From Metabacillus bambusae (lineage in GTDB: Bacteria; Bacillota; Bacilli; Bacillales; Bacillaceae): a stretch of DNA of 64,000 bases. Positions 36,643 through 46,180 of the stretch are shown one piece after another. The position numbers and the translations under genes were made by a program. Positions within the stretch are counted from its first letter, which is position 1, and each line of letters begins with the position of its first letter. The stretch spans positions 62,001-126,000 of the forward strand of contig NZ_JAGDEL010000012.1 of the NCBI RefSeq assembly GCF_017497975.1, given 5' to 3'. Under the pieces are notes generated by a model, which saw nothing but the letters and a program-made list of their open reading frames with translations, did no database searches and had not been told where the DNA came from.

Positions 36643-37028
36643 TGAAATATGTATTAACCATACTGCAAATAGTTTGTTTATTGACGATATATCTTATAGG
36701 AGTGCTTATTCAAAAGGTTAGTAACTTATCAGTTCCTGGAAGTATTATTGGTATGATCTTATTGTTTGGAGCACTTCATTTTCGATTTATAAAGAGAGAG
36801 TGGCTATCACTGGGAAGCTCCTTCCTTTTAAAATATTTACCAATGTTATTTATACCTGCTACAGTAGGAGTCATTGACTATCTTGATTTATTTATGGGAA
36901 GTGGACTAATTACGATTGGGATCGTATTAGTTAGCACAATCATTGTGATGGTAACCTCTGCTCGAATAAGTGATGTTTTGTTAACAAGAGGTGAGGATGC
37001 TAGTAAGGATAAGGGGATTCACTTATGA
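36639..37028 (+). CDS. CidA/LrgA family holin-like protein
   Basis: A 129-residue protein with four membrane helices and the family block LSVPGSIIGMILLF, ending in a basic, polar tail. CidA/LrgA proteins are holin-like and modulate murein hydrolase activity or, in B. subtilis, pyruvate transport (PftA-like). The gene overlaps thpR by 4 bases and the LrgB gene by 4 bases, so all three are coupled. No LytST regulator is adjacent. Confidence 0.85.
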   Translation: MMKYVLTILQIVCLLTIYLIGVLIQKVSNLSVPGSIIGMILLFGALHFRFIKREWLSLGSSFLLKYLPMLFIPATVGVIDYLDLFMGSGLITIGIVLVSTIIVMVTSARISDVLLTRGEDASKDKGIHL

Positions 37029-37711
37029 GTCTGTTTTTTTCAACCTTATTTATCGGCATAACAATTGTTATTTATTTACTTATGGCGCAATTTTATAATC
37101 GTTTCACCCATCCCTTACTCGTACCGATCTTCACATCTAGCCTACTAGTTGTTGGATTATTACTAGTGACAAATACTTCATATATCACCTATATGAGTGG
37201 CGCAAAATGGATAGATGAGTTATTAGGGCCAGCTGTAGTTGCATTAGCTATTCCACTATATGATCATCGAGATATAGTAAAAAGGAATGCACCAACTATT
37301 TTCTTTAGTGTTATTGTAGGGGCGATTGTTGGGATGGTAAGTGGAATCATCTTAGGAATGATGAGTCAGATTAATAAAGAGCTTATTTTTTCAATAGCTC
37401 CAAAATCAGTTACCACACCAATTGCAATGGAAATAAGTGAGATTGTTGGTGGAGCACCTGCACTTGCAGCAGTTTACGTAATGGTTGCTGGGATTTCTGG
37501 TGCAATGTTCGGACCGTATTTGATGAGGGTATGTAACATTAAGCACTCCATCTCAAGAGGAATTGGCTTTGGTACAGCATCGCACGGAATTGGAACTGCG
37601 AGGGCGCTAGAAATTGGAGATGTTGAAGGTGCACTTAGTTCAATTTCTATGACATTAAGCGCTGTATTTACTAGCTTCCTATGTCCAATTATTTTGTCAA
37701 TTTTCCTATGA
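37025..37711 (+). CDS. LrgB family membrane protein
   Basis: A 228-residue protein with about seven helices and the family sequences LLGPAVVALAIPLYDHRD, KSVTTPIAMEIS and SHGIGTARALEIG. It forms the second subunit of a CidAB/LrgAB or PftAB complex with the preceding gene. The pair could carry pyruvate or control autolysis. It is the last gene of the unit. Confidence 0.88.
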   Translation: MSLFFSTLFIGITIVIYLLMAQFYNRFTHPLLVPIFTSSLLVVGLLLVTNTSYITYMSGAKWIDELLGPAVVALAIPLYDHRDIVKRNAPTIFFSVIVGAIVGMVSGIILGMMSQINKELIFSIAPKSVTTPIAMEISEIVGGAPALAAVYVMVAGISGAMFGPYLMRVCNIKHSISRGIGFGTASHGIGTARALEIGDVEGALSSISMTLSAVFTSFLCPIILSIFL

Positions 37712-37902
37712 AACGAATGTTGCAAAGCGCGACCATCACATGGTTAGAGTTTATTTATTAGCCTAGCATTGAGTGGAGCTAGTAAACTGAATTGTCTATT
37801 ATACAAACAAACATAATCGGTTTTTTATGAATTCGTAAAATAAAAATGTGGGTGCAAATTTCATCCTGCAACCATAACAAACAATGAGGAGTCGATAAAC
37901 GG

Positions 37903-38871
37903 TTGGCACAATTAATTAAACTTTATGATTATATTTCACGCTATGAGCTCAATGCTTACCGTTATTCAAGTCAATTTATCCGATTAAAAAAACAACAATG
38001 GGATAAGGTATCACGGGCATGGGAAAGTGATACGTTCTATTCGGTAATGAAAGTGAGTGAATCTCCTGCCCTGCAGCATGAAGATGAAACAGAAAAGCGG
38101 TCCATTTTTAAAAAAATTAAAAATAGATTTTCCAAGGAAGAACTTGAATCACCGGTTATAAAACCTCTAATAAATGACGCAATACTTGCTGATGAAGATT
38201 TGCAATTTCAATTTACAACGATACCTAAAACAATTGACGATCTTAAGCACTTATTTTTAGATTATATTTTTCGTTTTCAAGTTCGCTGGGCAAGCTCAAC
38301 TCTTCGTGAAATATCATCGGTTGAAAAATCAGTATATAGAGACCGGGTATTAAAGTATTTTGTTCAACGAATTCCTGATCAATACTTATTACTTTATAGA
38401 CCAGTTTTTCAGTTGAAAAATGCTCCAGTTGAACTTGATTTAATCATGATAGGGACAACAGAAGTCTATTGTATAACACTTGTTGAACAGTTAGATGAAA
38501 CAGTTTTTACAGGTTCGAAGGAAAAATTCTGGGTTGCAAGAAAAGGTAATCACGAAAAAAAAATGCTGAGTCCATTATTAAGTCTCAATCGTACAGGTAC
38601 GGTTGTCGAAAAACTAATATCAGCACAGCAAGTTGACATTCCAGTTAAGAAACTAATGATAAGCCGTAACGGTTATATAGATTACCCTTTTGCTCCTTAT
38701 GATATAACAATTTTAGATAAACGAACATATGACGAGTGGTTTCAGCGATTAAGGAAATCATCTGCGCCTTTAAAGCATACCCAGTTAAAAGCAGCGCAAG
38801 TATTGCTATCTCATTGCCTGACAAATTCCTATTACCGAAAAGAATGGGATGAAGAATCCTCAAATGATTAA
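37903..38871 (+). CDS. ytlQ: NERD-like domain protein YtlQ
   Basis: A 322-residue soluble protein starting MAQLIKLYDYISRYE. Its middle (about 150-230; DLIMIGTTEVYCITLVEQ) has the strand pattern of NERD/restriction-endonuclease-like folds, but clear nuclease residues are not evident to me. Gene order identifies it as YtlQ, of unknown function. The TTG start follows GAGGAG about 12 bases upstream. It is followed by a terminator. Confidence 0.72.
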   Translation: MAQLIKLYDYISRYELNAYRYSSQFIRLKKQQWDKVSRAWESDTFYSVMKVSESPALQHEDETEKRSIFKKIKNRFSKEELESPVIKPLINDAILADEDLQFQFTTIPKTIDDLKHLFLDYIFRFQVRWASSTLREISSVEKSVYRDRVLKYFVQRIPDQYLLLYRPVFQLKNAPVELDLIMIGTTEVYCITLVEQLDETVFTGSKEKFWVARKGNHEKKMLSPLLSLNRTGTVVEKLISAQQVDIPVKKLMISRNGYIDYPFAPYDITILDKRTYDEWFQRLRKSSAPLKHTQLKAAQVLLSHCLTNSYYRKEWDEESSND

Positions 38872-38880
38872 TTGCAATAT

Positions 38881-38913
38881 AGGGACAAGACCTTTGGAGT
38901 CAGTCCCTTTTTA
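38881..38913 (+). terminator. Terminator after ytlQ
   Basis: AGGGAC-AAGACC..GGAGTC-GTCCCT-type stem (38881-38908) is followed by TTTTT. Confidence 0.75.
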
Positions 38914-39007
38914 GGATGGGAATATAGTGAATTTAGCTCTTGCAGTTTTTAGTGAACACAATAAATACACGTACATAAACTAGTATAGATAATGGAGCAT
39001 TAAATGT

Positions 39008-39937
39008 ATGAATGGATTATTTTTTATCATAAACCCTTCAGCAGGTCATGGTAAAGCAATGAAAGTATGGAAAAAAGTAAAAAGAGAGCTTGAGAGAAAG
39101 AAAGTTTTATATCGTTCGTTCTATACGGAATATCCTGGTCATGCAGAAATTCTTGCGAGACAAGTGGCAACGATACAGAATTATCATTTAAAAACCATAG
39201 TTGGTGTAGGTGGAGATGGAACAATACATGAAATTGTGAATGGACTAAGTTCTTTTCAGCAAATACAAATAGGTTTTTTAAGTGCTGGAAGTGGGAATGA
39301 CTTTGCAAGAGGGTTTAAATTACCAACACATCCAGTTAAGGCAATAAGACTAATCATACAAAGGATTAATAAACCGATAACTCAATATGACCTTGGGGAG
39401 TATCGACTAGGTGGAAAGAAGAGTGGGCAATATTTTATTAATCATTTAGGAATCGGATTACAAGCTGATGTTCAAAAGGAAGTAGAAAATATTCCGATTA
39501 AAAAGCTATTGGCCATGCTTAAAATGGAGTATGTGACGTTTATCATTGCCTTTTTTAAGGTATTATTAGAATATCAACCTTCTTCATTAGAAGTTTGCGT
39601 TAATGGAGAGTCCACTACGTATAATAATGTATGGTTCATTACGATATCGAATGGACCTAACTATCAAGGGAAATTTAAAGTTACTTCTAATGCGAACGCT
39701 TCGAATGGGGATCTAAATGTTACAATTGTTCACAGTATCAATCGATTTCAGCTTTTTATGGTGATTTTTTTAAATATGGATGGAAAATATTTGAAAGAAG
39801 TAATAAATACAATTGCTTGTGAATCCATATCAATTACTTCTAATAAACCTTCACTAATCCATGCAGATGGAGAAATTGTCGGAGAGACTCCAGTTTCAAT
39901 TAGTATAAGAAAATCTCGTGTTGCCCTTATTAAATAA
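39008..39937 (+). CDS. ytlR: Diacylglycerol/lipid kinase family protein YtlR
   Basis: A 309-residue DAGK-catalytic-domain protein. The nucleotide motif is GVGGDGTIHEIVNGL (about 66-80), followed by FLSAGSGNDFARG. The C-terminal beta-rich domain ends with HADGEIVGETP. Like DgkB and YegS it would phosphorylate a lipid or diacylglycerol; the precise substrate of YtlR is unknown. It sits 33 bases upstream of the pullulanase gene. Confidence 0.87.
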   Translation: MNGLFFIINPSAGHGKAMKVWKKVKRELERKKVLYRSFYTEYPGHAEILARQVATIQNYHLKTIVGVGGDGTIHEIVNGLSSFQQIQIGFLSAGSGNDFARGFKLPTHPVKAIRLIIQRINKPITQYDLGEYRLGGKKSGQYFINHLGIGLQADVQKEVENIPIKKLLAMLKMEYVTFIIAFFKVLLEYQPSSLEVCVNGESTTYNNVWFITISNGPNYQGKFKVTSNANASNGDLNVTIVHSINRFQLFMVIFLNMDGKYLKEVINTIACESISITSNKPSLIHADGEIVGETPVSISIRKSRVALIK

Positions 39938-39984
39938 AATCATTTCAAATGAAATAAAAAGACTTCCAAATGGGGGTGGCTAGA

Positions 39985-42111
39985 TTGCTAAAAATAAATC
40001 GAAAATATGAAGCTTTTTTAGATCAGATTAATGAAATCGCTATTCTAGTTCCAAAAGATTTGGATAAAGAGGATAAAGCGTTTTATATAAAAAGTGATCA
40101 CGGAAACGAACTGCTTACTATAAAACAAAAAGTGAACATTGAGTCACATGTGAAATATGTTTGTCAGTTCACAAGTGCCCTACAATTCGATCAAACCTAT
40201 ATGATTATTGATGAACGTGGAATTGAAACAGATTTGCAAATAGGCTCAGTCATTCGCTCAGATGAATTTGATCGTCGATTTGCTTATGAGGGAAATGATC
40301 TTGGTGCCATTTATCATAAGGATAAAACGGTTTGTAAAGTGTGGGCACCCACAGCTACTATGGTGAAAGTAAGACTATACCATCAAAATAAAACTGAACT
40401 CGGCACGTATAATATGGTTAGATGTGAGAAAGGAACTTGGTCAATTGTTTTGGAAGGTGACTTTGAGGGATACTTCTACACCTATCTTGCATGTGTAAAT
40501 TTAGTGTGGCGTGAAGCAGTAGACCCATATGCAACAGCAGTTTCAATAAATGGTGAATATGGTGTAATTGTTGATAAAGAAAAAATGTCTGTACCTACTG
40601 TTGAGCTCCCTTTATTTAAACATAAAACAGATGCAATTATTTATGAAGCGCACATCCGTGATTTTTCTATACATGAGGATAGCGGTATGATTCATAAAGG
40701 TCAATACAATGCTTGGTTAGAGAAGGATACGAAAAATAAGCAAGGTGATTCAACAGGTATCTCCTATATGTCAGAGCTTGGTGTAACACATGTTGAACTT
40801 TTACCTGTAAATGATTTTGAAGAGGTGGATGAATACAATCCACTTGCTTCCTATAATTGGGGCTATAATCCTCTTCACTTTTTTGCTCCTGAAGGAAGCT
40901 ATTCAATGGAACCCACAAATCCTTATAAACGAATATTTGAATTAAAGCATGTTGTACAATCACTTCACCAACAAGGCTTAAGGGTTATACTAGATGTTGT
41001 TTATAATCATGTATATTCAAAAGAGGATTCATCCTTTGAAAAGCTAGTACCAGGTTATTATTTTAGATATGATGGAAATGGGATTCCATCAAATGGAACT
41101 GGTGTTGGAAATGATCTTGCCTCAGAACGTTACATGGTGAGTAAATTTATTATTGATTGTGCGTGCTACTGGATGAATGAATTTGATATTGATGGCTTCC
41201 GCTTTGACTTAATGGGGATTCTAGATGTAGATACCATGCACGAATTACAAAGCAAAATTTATGGTTTGAAGCCAGATGCGATTTTGTTAGGTGAGGGGTG
41301 GAATTTAGATACACCTTTACCATTTGAAAAGAAAGCGATCATTCCAAATGCTAATAAAATTCCAACAATTAGCTTCTTTAATGATCATTTTCGCGATGTT
41401 ATTAAAGGAAGTACTTTTAGCGTACATGATCGTGGATTTGTGTATGCTAATTTAGAAAAAAATGAACAGATGAAACAGCTTATTAGTGGTTCACCAAATA
41501 TGTTTAGAGAACCACATCAATCCATTAATTATGTTGAATCACACGATAATCATACAATGTTGGATCGTTTTCTTTCCTTTTCTCCAACTGAGATGGAGGA
41601 GAGCAGACTGGCTAGACATCGTTTAGCAACAAGCATTGTGATTCTATCGCAAGGTGTTCCGTTCCTTCATGCTGGTCAAGAGTTTTTCCGTACCAAAAAT
41701 AGTGTTGAAAATAGCTATAACTCTCCCGATGAAATAAACTGGATAAACTGGAGTAATCGATCGAACTACAAAGAAAATGTTGAATATGTAAAAGGGTTAA
41801 TAAAATTAAGAAAGCTTCATGCAGCATTTCGTTTCCCATCTTCACTTCAGATAAACAAACATCTTGTTTTTAAAGAGGAACTCCCACAGCTGCTTACCTA
41901 TCAATTACAAGAAGTGGGGCATTTAGGCCCTTGGGGAACAATTATTGTTGTTCATAATAACCATCTCTATCAAACATTTACGCTTTCTTTAACAAAGGGA
42001 GATTGGCAAATTGTCGTGGATCCTGAAAAAATCTCTTTGGATGAGCCAATAAGAATAAAAAATGAGGCGAAAATCAGTGAAATAGGAACGTATGTTTTCT
42101 GTAAAAACTAG
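39985..42111 (+). CDS. amyX: Type I pullulanase AmyX
   Basis: A 708-residue glycoside hydrolase (GH13) with an N-terminal beta-sandwich/CBM48 region and an (beta/alpha)8 core. Key motifs: YNWGYNP, the pullulanase signature; DVVYNHVY; DGFRFDLMG with the nucleophile Asp; GEGWN with the acid/base Glu; and ESHDNHT. No signal peptide, so it debranches intracellular glycogen or maltodextrins. TTG 39985 follows GGGGGTGG; upstream ATG 39970 overlaps that site. Confidence 0.92.
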   Translation: MLKINRKYEAFLDQINEIAILVPKDLDKEDKAFYIKSDHGNELLTIKQKVNIESHVKYVCQFTSALQFDQTYMIIDERGIETDLQIGSVIRSDEFDRRFAYEGNDLGAIYHKDKTVCKVWAPTATMVKVRLYHQNKTELGTYNMVRCEKGTWSIVLEGDFEGYFYTYLACVNLVWREAVDPYATAVSINGEYGVIVDKEKMSVPTVELPLFKHKTDAIIYEAHIRDFSIHEDSGMIHKGQYNAWLEKDTKNKQGDSTGISYMSELGVTHVELLPVNDFEEVDEYNPLASYNWGYNPLHFFAPEGSYSMEPTNPYKRIFELKHVVQSLHQQGLRVILDVVYNHVYSKEDSSFEKLVPGYYFRYDGNGIPSNGTGVGNDLASERYMVSKFIIDCACYWMNEFDIDGFRFDLMGILDVDTMHELQSKIYGLKPDAILLGEGWNLDTPLPFEKKAIIPNANKIPTISFFNDHFRDVIKGSTFSVHDRGFVYANLEKNEQMKQLISGSPNMFREPHQSINYVESHDNHTMLDRFLSFSPTEMEESRLARHRLATSIVILSQGVPFLHAGQEFFRTKNSVENSYNSPDEINWINWSNRSNYKENVEYVKGLIKLRKLHAAFRFPSSLQINKHLVFKEELPQLLTYQLQEVGHLGPWGTIIVVHNNHLYQTFTLSLTKGDWQIVVDPEKISLDEPIRIKNEAKISEIGTYVFCKN

Positions 42112-42161
42112 GTTTTTCAGTTTTCCTTGACTAGTCTTATCATAAGGAGATAAAATTTAAT

Positions 42162-42211
42162 AGGATGGCTATTGTGCAATTATTCTATAATCACCAATAG
42201 CTATCCTTTTT
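42162..42211 (+). terminator. Terminator after amyX
   Basis: AGGATGGCTATTG / CAATAGCTATCCT with a 24-base loop is followed by TTTTATTT. Confidence 0.8.
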
Positions 42212-42387
42212 ATTTCAAAATGAAGATTATTGAAGACGAAGTAAATAATACATCTAGATTTGGTCTTTAGCTCAAGCGAACTATTCTTAGAATATGATTT
42301 CTAGTAGGAAGAGTACGAAATAACATCGAGCTTGCGCTTTTCTAAATACTTTTATGAAATGTTGGGTTGAAATTGAAGGTGAACTGG

Positions 42388-43179
42388 TTGGAACAAGTAT
42401 TAGGTAGTGAGTGGAAAATTACTCCCGCTGGAGGAGCAACAGGTGATGCTTATTTTGCAAAACGTGATGGACAGGAGCTTTTTTTAAAGCGCAATAGTTC
42501 ACCATTTTTAGCTGTGCTTTCTGCAGAAGGAATCGTTCCAAAGCTAGTTTGGACAAAGAGAATGGAGAATGGTGATGTAATCACTGCTCAACATCGGTTG
42601 ATAGGTCGTGAGTTAAAACCAATCGACATGAATGGTTCAAATGTTGCTGAGCTCTTGCAAAAAATTCATCACTCTAAAGAACTATTAGATATGTTAAAAC
42701 GATTAGGAAAGCAACCGCTCACTCCTAACTCCATAATTGAAGATATACAGCAAGCAGTTGCTTTTGAAAAATTAGAGCAACCAGAAATAATTCAGGCAAT
42801 TGAATTGCTAGTTCGTCAACTTCCAGATGTTCAATGTGACGAACAAGTTGTTTGTCATTGTGATGTCAATCATAATAATTGGCTTTTATCAGAAACCGAT
42901 CAGTTATATTTAATTGACTGGGATGGGGCAATGATTGCAGATCCTGCTATTGATATTGGAATTCTTTTATATTGGTACATAGATGAAGCAGACTGGAAAG
43001 AGTGGCTTGCATCATATGGCTTGGAGCTTAATGAGCGTTTGAAAACAAGAATCTACTGGTATGTGCTACTACAGGCGTTAACTTCGTTTTTATGGTACCA
43101 TGCAAAAGATAATGAAAAAGAAAAGCAGAACTGGATAGATCACATTAGAATGATACGAATCAAAATGAACGGAAATTAA
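42388..43179 (+). CDS. ytmP: Aminoglycoside/choline-kinase-like phosphotransferase YtmP
   Basis: A 263-residue protein with the APH fold: GGATGDAY glycine loop, catalytic VVCHCDVNHNNWLL (HxDxxxxN) and metal-binding IDWDGAMIADPAIDIG. It resembles thiamine/choline kinases; the substrate is unknown. TTG 42388 has AAGGTGA 5 bases upstream; the longer frame from 42367 has none. It converges with ytzH, the two stop codons overlapping. Confidence 0.85.
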   Translation: MEQVLGSEWKITPAGGATGDAYFAKRDGQELFLKRNSSPFLAVLSAEGIVPKLVWTKRMENGDVITAQHRLIGRELKPIDMNGSNVAELLQKIHHSKELLDMLKRLGKQPLTPNSIIEDIQQAVAFEKLEQPEIIQAIELLVRQLPDVQCDEQVVCHCDVNHNNWLLSETDQLYLIDWDGAMIADPAIDIGILLYWYIDEADWKEWLASYGLELNERLKTRIYWYVLLQALTSFLWYHAKDNEKEKQNWIDHIRMIRIKMNGN

Positions 43180-43457
43180 GAAAAGGTGTCAATATCTTGA
43201 ATCCATTGTGATAATTGATCCTGATGCGACTCAATATGTTGATCGAGAGAAGTTGAATTCTTTCCAGATTGGCTGTAGAAATAAATGTCCTCGAGTACAC
43301 CTTTTGCATTTTGGCCTGTGCTTGAGTTAGCCATTAATGATTTAATTACTCTTTCAAGCTGTTCACACTCTGCTACTGTTCCACAGCATTCACTTTGATG
43401 TTCTGATAAGATATCTTTTAGTAAACTTACCTGATCGTGATATTGGATTGGCAAATT
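43176..43457 (-). CDS. ytzH: YtzH-like protein
   Basis: A 93-residue cytoplasmic helical protein (LKDILSEHQSECCGTVAECEQLERVIKSLM) with a conserved Cys pair. It matches YtzH in size and position next to ytmP; function unknown. The TTG start at 43457 is 7 bases after AAAGGA; the GTG at 43463 is only one base from it. Confidence 0.78.
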   Translation of the reverse strand, partial: NLPIQYHDQVSLLKDILSEHQSECCGTVAECEQLERVIKSLMANSSTGQNAKGVLEDIYFYSQSGKNSTSLDQHIESHQDQLSQWIQDIDTFS

Positions 43458-43683
43458 AAACACATCCTTTCATTGAGTGAAACTTCCTTTAGTGGTTTTT
43501 TACATCCCCCACTGTTGGTTAACAAGATAGGTAGTTATCCCTCACCTATTTCTTTGCTTCTCTTGAATCTCGCGCTATGAGGTTTTACTTCCCGTAAAGA
43601 TTGGGATAAATCATATAAATATAACTTGTCATTAATAAAGCGGAATTATACGAAAGTAAATACATAGAGTAGTCAATAAACAT

Positions 43684-43717
43684 AAAAAGACTGACAAGAG
43701 TAAAAGTCAGTCTTTTT
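43684..43717. terminator. Orphan terminator-like hairpin between divergent ytzH and trmB
   Basis: AAAAAGACTGAC / GTCAGTCTTTTT, a perfect 12-bp stem with a 10-base loop, has T-runs on both strands. Both neighbouring genes point away, so it ends no known transcript. A 65-codon hydrophobic frame crosses it on the minus strand and is not credible. Nothing else was recognised in 43458-43838. Confidence 0.65.
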
Positions 43718-43838
43718 GTGAGGATGAAAGTTAGAAATTTTTGACTATCTAACCATCTAGCTTTTTCTAATAAGTATTGCATGCATGCTTATTTCATGTT
43801 ATCTTTTAGAGCGAAATTAATTCAATTGAGGTGTCTTC

Positions 43839-44489
43839 ATGCGTGTACGTCATAAACCTTGGGCAAGTGATTTTATTGCCGAGCATTCACAATATGCAAT
43901 CGCAAATCCTGAACAATATAAAGGAAAATGGAACGAAGTATTTGGAAATAATAATCCAATTCATATAGAAGTGGGTACAGGTAAGGGGCAATTTCTAACA
44001 GGAATGTCTGTGCAAAATCCTGATATTAATTATATTGGTATCGAGCTTTTTGATAGTGTTATTGTTACAGCTCTTCAAAAGGTTGTGGATTTAGAACTAC
44101 CTAATATGAAGTTACTAAACGTTAATGCAAAAGATTTGGCAGAGTACTTTGATGAAAATGAAATCGATCGAGTGTATTTAAACTTTTCAGATCCTTGGCC
44201 GAAACCGCGTCATAGTAAAAGACGCCTTACGTTTAAAAGCTTTTTAGCCCTATATGAGAAAATCCTTGTAAAGGGTGGAGAAATCCATTTTAAAACAGAT
44301 AATCAAGGTCTATTTGAATTTTCATTAATAAGCTTTTCAGAATATGGCTTACAGCTCAAATTTTTAAGTCTTGACCTTCATAATAGTGATTTCGAAGGAA
44401 ATATTATGACAGAATACGAAGAAAAATTTTCTGAAAAAGGTCAGCGTATATATCGCGTTGAAGCTAAATATATGAATGAAATAAAATAA
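43839..44489 (+). CDS. trmB: tRNA (guanine-N7-)-methyltransferase TrmB
   Basis: A 216-residue SAM methyltransferase. The SAM motif is [11 protein letters not shown] and the active-site block is [19 protein letters not shown], diagnostic of TrmB. It makes m7G46 in tRNA. GAGGTG precedes the ATG. A strong terminator follows. Confidence 0.95.
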   Translation: MRVRHKPWASDFIAEHSQYAIANPEQYKGKWNEVFGNNNPIHIEVGTGKGQFLTGMSVQNPDINYIGIELFDSVIVTALQKVVDLELPNMKLLNVNAKDLAEYFDENEIDRVYLNFSDPWPKPRHSKRRLTFKSFLALYEKILVKGGEIHFKTDNQGLFEFSLISFSEYGLQLKFLSLDLHNSDFEGNIMTEYEEKFSEKGQRIYRVEAKYMNEIK

Positions 44490-44493
44490 ATGT

Positions 44494-44531
44494 AAAAAGG
44501 AAATGATGCAAATGTCATTTCCTTTTTTTTT
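44494..44531 (+). terminator. trmB terminator
   Basis: AAAAAGGAAATGA / TCATTTCCTTTTT with an 8-base loop and a T-run. Confidence 0.92.
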
Positions 44532-44597
44532 TGAATCCTTCTCTATTGTCATAACAGATTACTCGTATGTTAAGATAATATTAGGGGAGGGAAAGAA

Positions 44598-45444
44598 ATG
44601 GAAACACTTCAAATAGGTCAAACTAAGATAACTTGGTTAAATGGTGGGGTCACATATCTTGACGGAGGAGCAATGTTTGGCGTTGTTCCAAGACCGCTTT
44701 GGTCGAAAAAATATCCTGTTAACGAATTAAATCAAATTGAGTTACGAACAGATCCATTGCTTATTCAAAAAAAATGGCGAGAACATTCTCTTAGAAACAG
44801 GTATAGGATCTGGTAAGCTAAATGAAAAACAACTAAGAAATTATGGTGTCAAAGAAGAATCAGCAGTTGAGCAATCATTGCGAGAGCTCGGGCTTACACC
44901 TGAAGATATTCATATTGTTTTAATGACACATATGCATTTTGATCATGCTTGTGGGTTAACAAAATGGAAAAATAACCAGTTAACCACTGTTTTTCCTAAC
45001 GCGAAAATTATTACTACTCTAATTGAGTGGGAAGAAATGCAACAACCTAATATTCGCTCGCGAAATACATATTGGAAAGAAAATTGGGAAGCAATTAAGG
45101 AACAAGTCTCAACATTCGAAACATCAATTACAATTACTGATGGTCTAGAAATGTACCATACAGGAGGCCATAGTAAAGGGCACAGTGTAGTGATTTTACA
45201 AGATGGTGGAGAAACGGTTGTTCATATGGCAGATTTAATGCCTACACATGCACATAAGAATCCATTATGGGTATTAGCTTATGATGATTATCCAATGACC
45301 TCGATTGAGAATAAGCAGAAATGGCTAAAGTTTGGCGAGTCACATAACGCATGGTTTACTTTCTATCATGATGCATACTACCGAGGAATAAAATGGAATG
45401 ATCAAGGTGATATTGTAGAAAAGATTGAACGAAAAAGAAATTAA
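44598..45444 (+). pseudogene. ytnP: MBL-fold quorum-quenching hydrolase YtnP, frameshifted at an A8 run
   Basis: The first frame (44598-44816, after GGGGAGGG) encodes [20 protein letters not shown] to PLLIQKKW and drifts off. From the second frame [19 protein letters not shown] continues to [11 protein letters not shown] (the metallo-beta-lactamase HxHxDH metal site), [18 protein letters not shown] and the end at 45444. Removing one A from the A8 run (44767-44774) gives [14 protein letters not shown] and a single protein of about 281 residues, the YtnP length. In B. subtilis YtnP is a lactonase-like enzyme acting on signalling molecules. All metal residues are kept. Confidence 0.85.
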
Positions 45445-45498
45445 TTATTGGTATATATAGTAGGGAGGGGCACAAGGTAGATGGGGGCCCCTAATACT

Positions 45499-45810
45499 TT
45501 ATGCAATTTGTTCTACATGGACAATCGTACCTGTTTTAGCATCTACAAACGCTTCATATTGCTCGAGATGATCATTGACAGTACGAGAAACACCAGTTTT
45601 GAAAACTTCATAAGTTACATGGCCATTTGAAAAGGTTTCAGGGACGGAATAAATCCACGAACCATCGATAGGACCTTTTTCCTTAAAAGCTTTTTTTACA
45701 AGTTCTAATGCTTTATCGGACGATATTGACTTTAATATTATTTGGTCTTTTAGAAGGTATGTCGTTGCAATTCCAATTCCTAAGCCAAGTAAAAAATATT
45801 TACCTTTCAT
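45499..45810 (-). CDS. ytzB: PepSY-like small protein YtzB
   Basis: A 103-residue protein with an N-terminal membrane anchor (KYFLLGLGIGIATTYLL) and a PepSY-type domain (ALELVKKAFKEKGPIDGSWIY...YEAFVDAKTGTIVHVEQ). It is probably surface-exposed and its partner peptidase is unknown. ATG 45810 follows GGGGTGACGAAT. It is divergent from ytoP, as in B. subtilis. Confidence 0.78.
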   Translation of the reverse strand: MKGKYFLLGLGIGIATTYLLKDQIILKSISSDKALELVKKAFKEKGPIDGSWIYSVPETFSNGHVTYEVFKTGVSRTVNDHLEQYEAFVDAKTGTIVHVEQIA

Positions 45811-45884
45811 ATTCGTCACCCCTAATTCGTGTATTTCATTACGCTTGAACCTTTTTAGTATATATAATTACGATTTTAGATTAT

Positions 45885-46065
45885 GGCACTGTTAAACTTG
45901 GTTGTTAATTTGCGCTGCAGGCGTTCGTTTTCCGCGGGCGGTCCGGGAGCCTCCTCGGTGCTTTGCACCTGCGAGGTCTCTCTTGGACTCGCACTCCCGC
46001 AGGAGTCTCACGTATACGTTCCAATCAACAATGTGCTAAAATCTACAGTTAGCTTTAACAGAGCC
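45885..46065 (+). repeat. Family C MITE-like element, full copy
   Basis: A 181-base element: GGCACTGTTAAACTTGGTTG at left and the inverted end GGCTCTGTTAAAGCTAACTG at right. The GC-rich core (CGTTCGTTTTCCGCGGGCGG, CTCCTCGG, CACTCCCGCAGGAGTCTC) resembles the family B core, so the two families may be related. No ORF. Confidence 0.82.
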
Positions 46066-46180
46066 TAGTTTATAAAAATCATTATAGCATGTTAATTAGC
46101 ATTATTAAGTGAAGTTATTTCAATACATATTACGTAACAATAAGAAAAAGACGCAATCTGCGCTGAAATGAGGGTATAGA

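Noticed and set aside
43585-43782. Hydrophobic 65-codon ORF on the minus strand
   Set aside because: It is crossed by a perfect terminator hairpin, lacks an RBS and resembles no protein; treated as chance.
44737-45444. Independent 235-aa hydrolase starting at 44737
   Set aside because: Its first codons ([12 protein letters not shown]) are an out-of-frame reading of the ytnP 5' part; the join at the A8 run explains both frames better.
45883-46068. 61-codon ORF with Ser/Gly-rich product
   Set aside because: It lies in the GC-rich core of a family C repeat; similar ORFs in family B copies (25142-25495, 50572-50861, 58194-58437) are rejected for the same reason.
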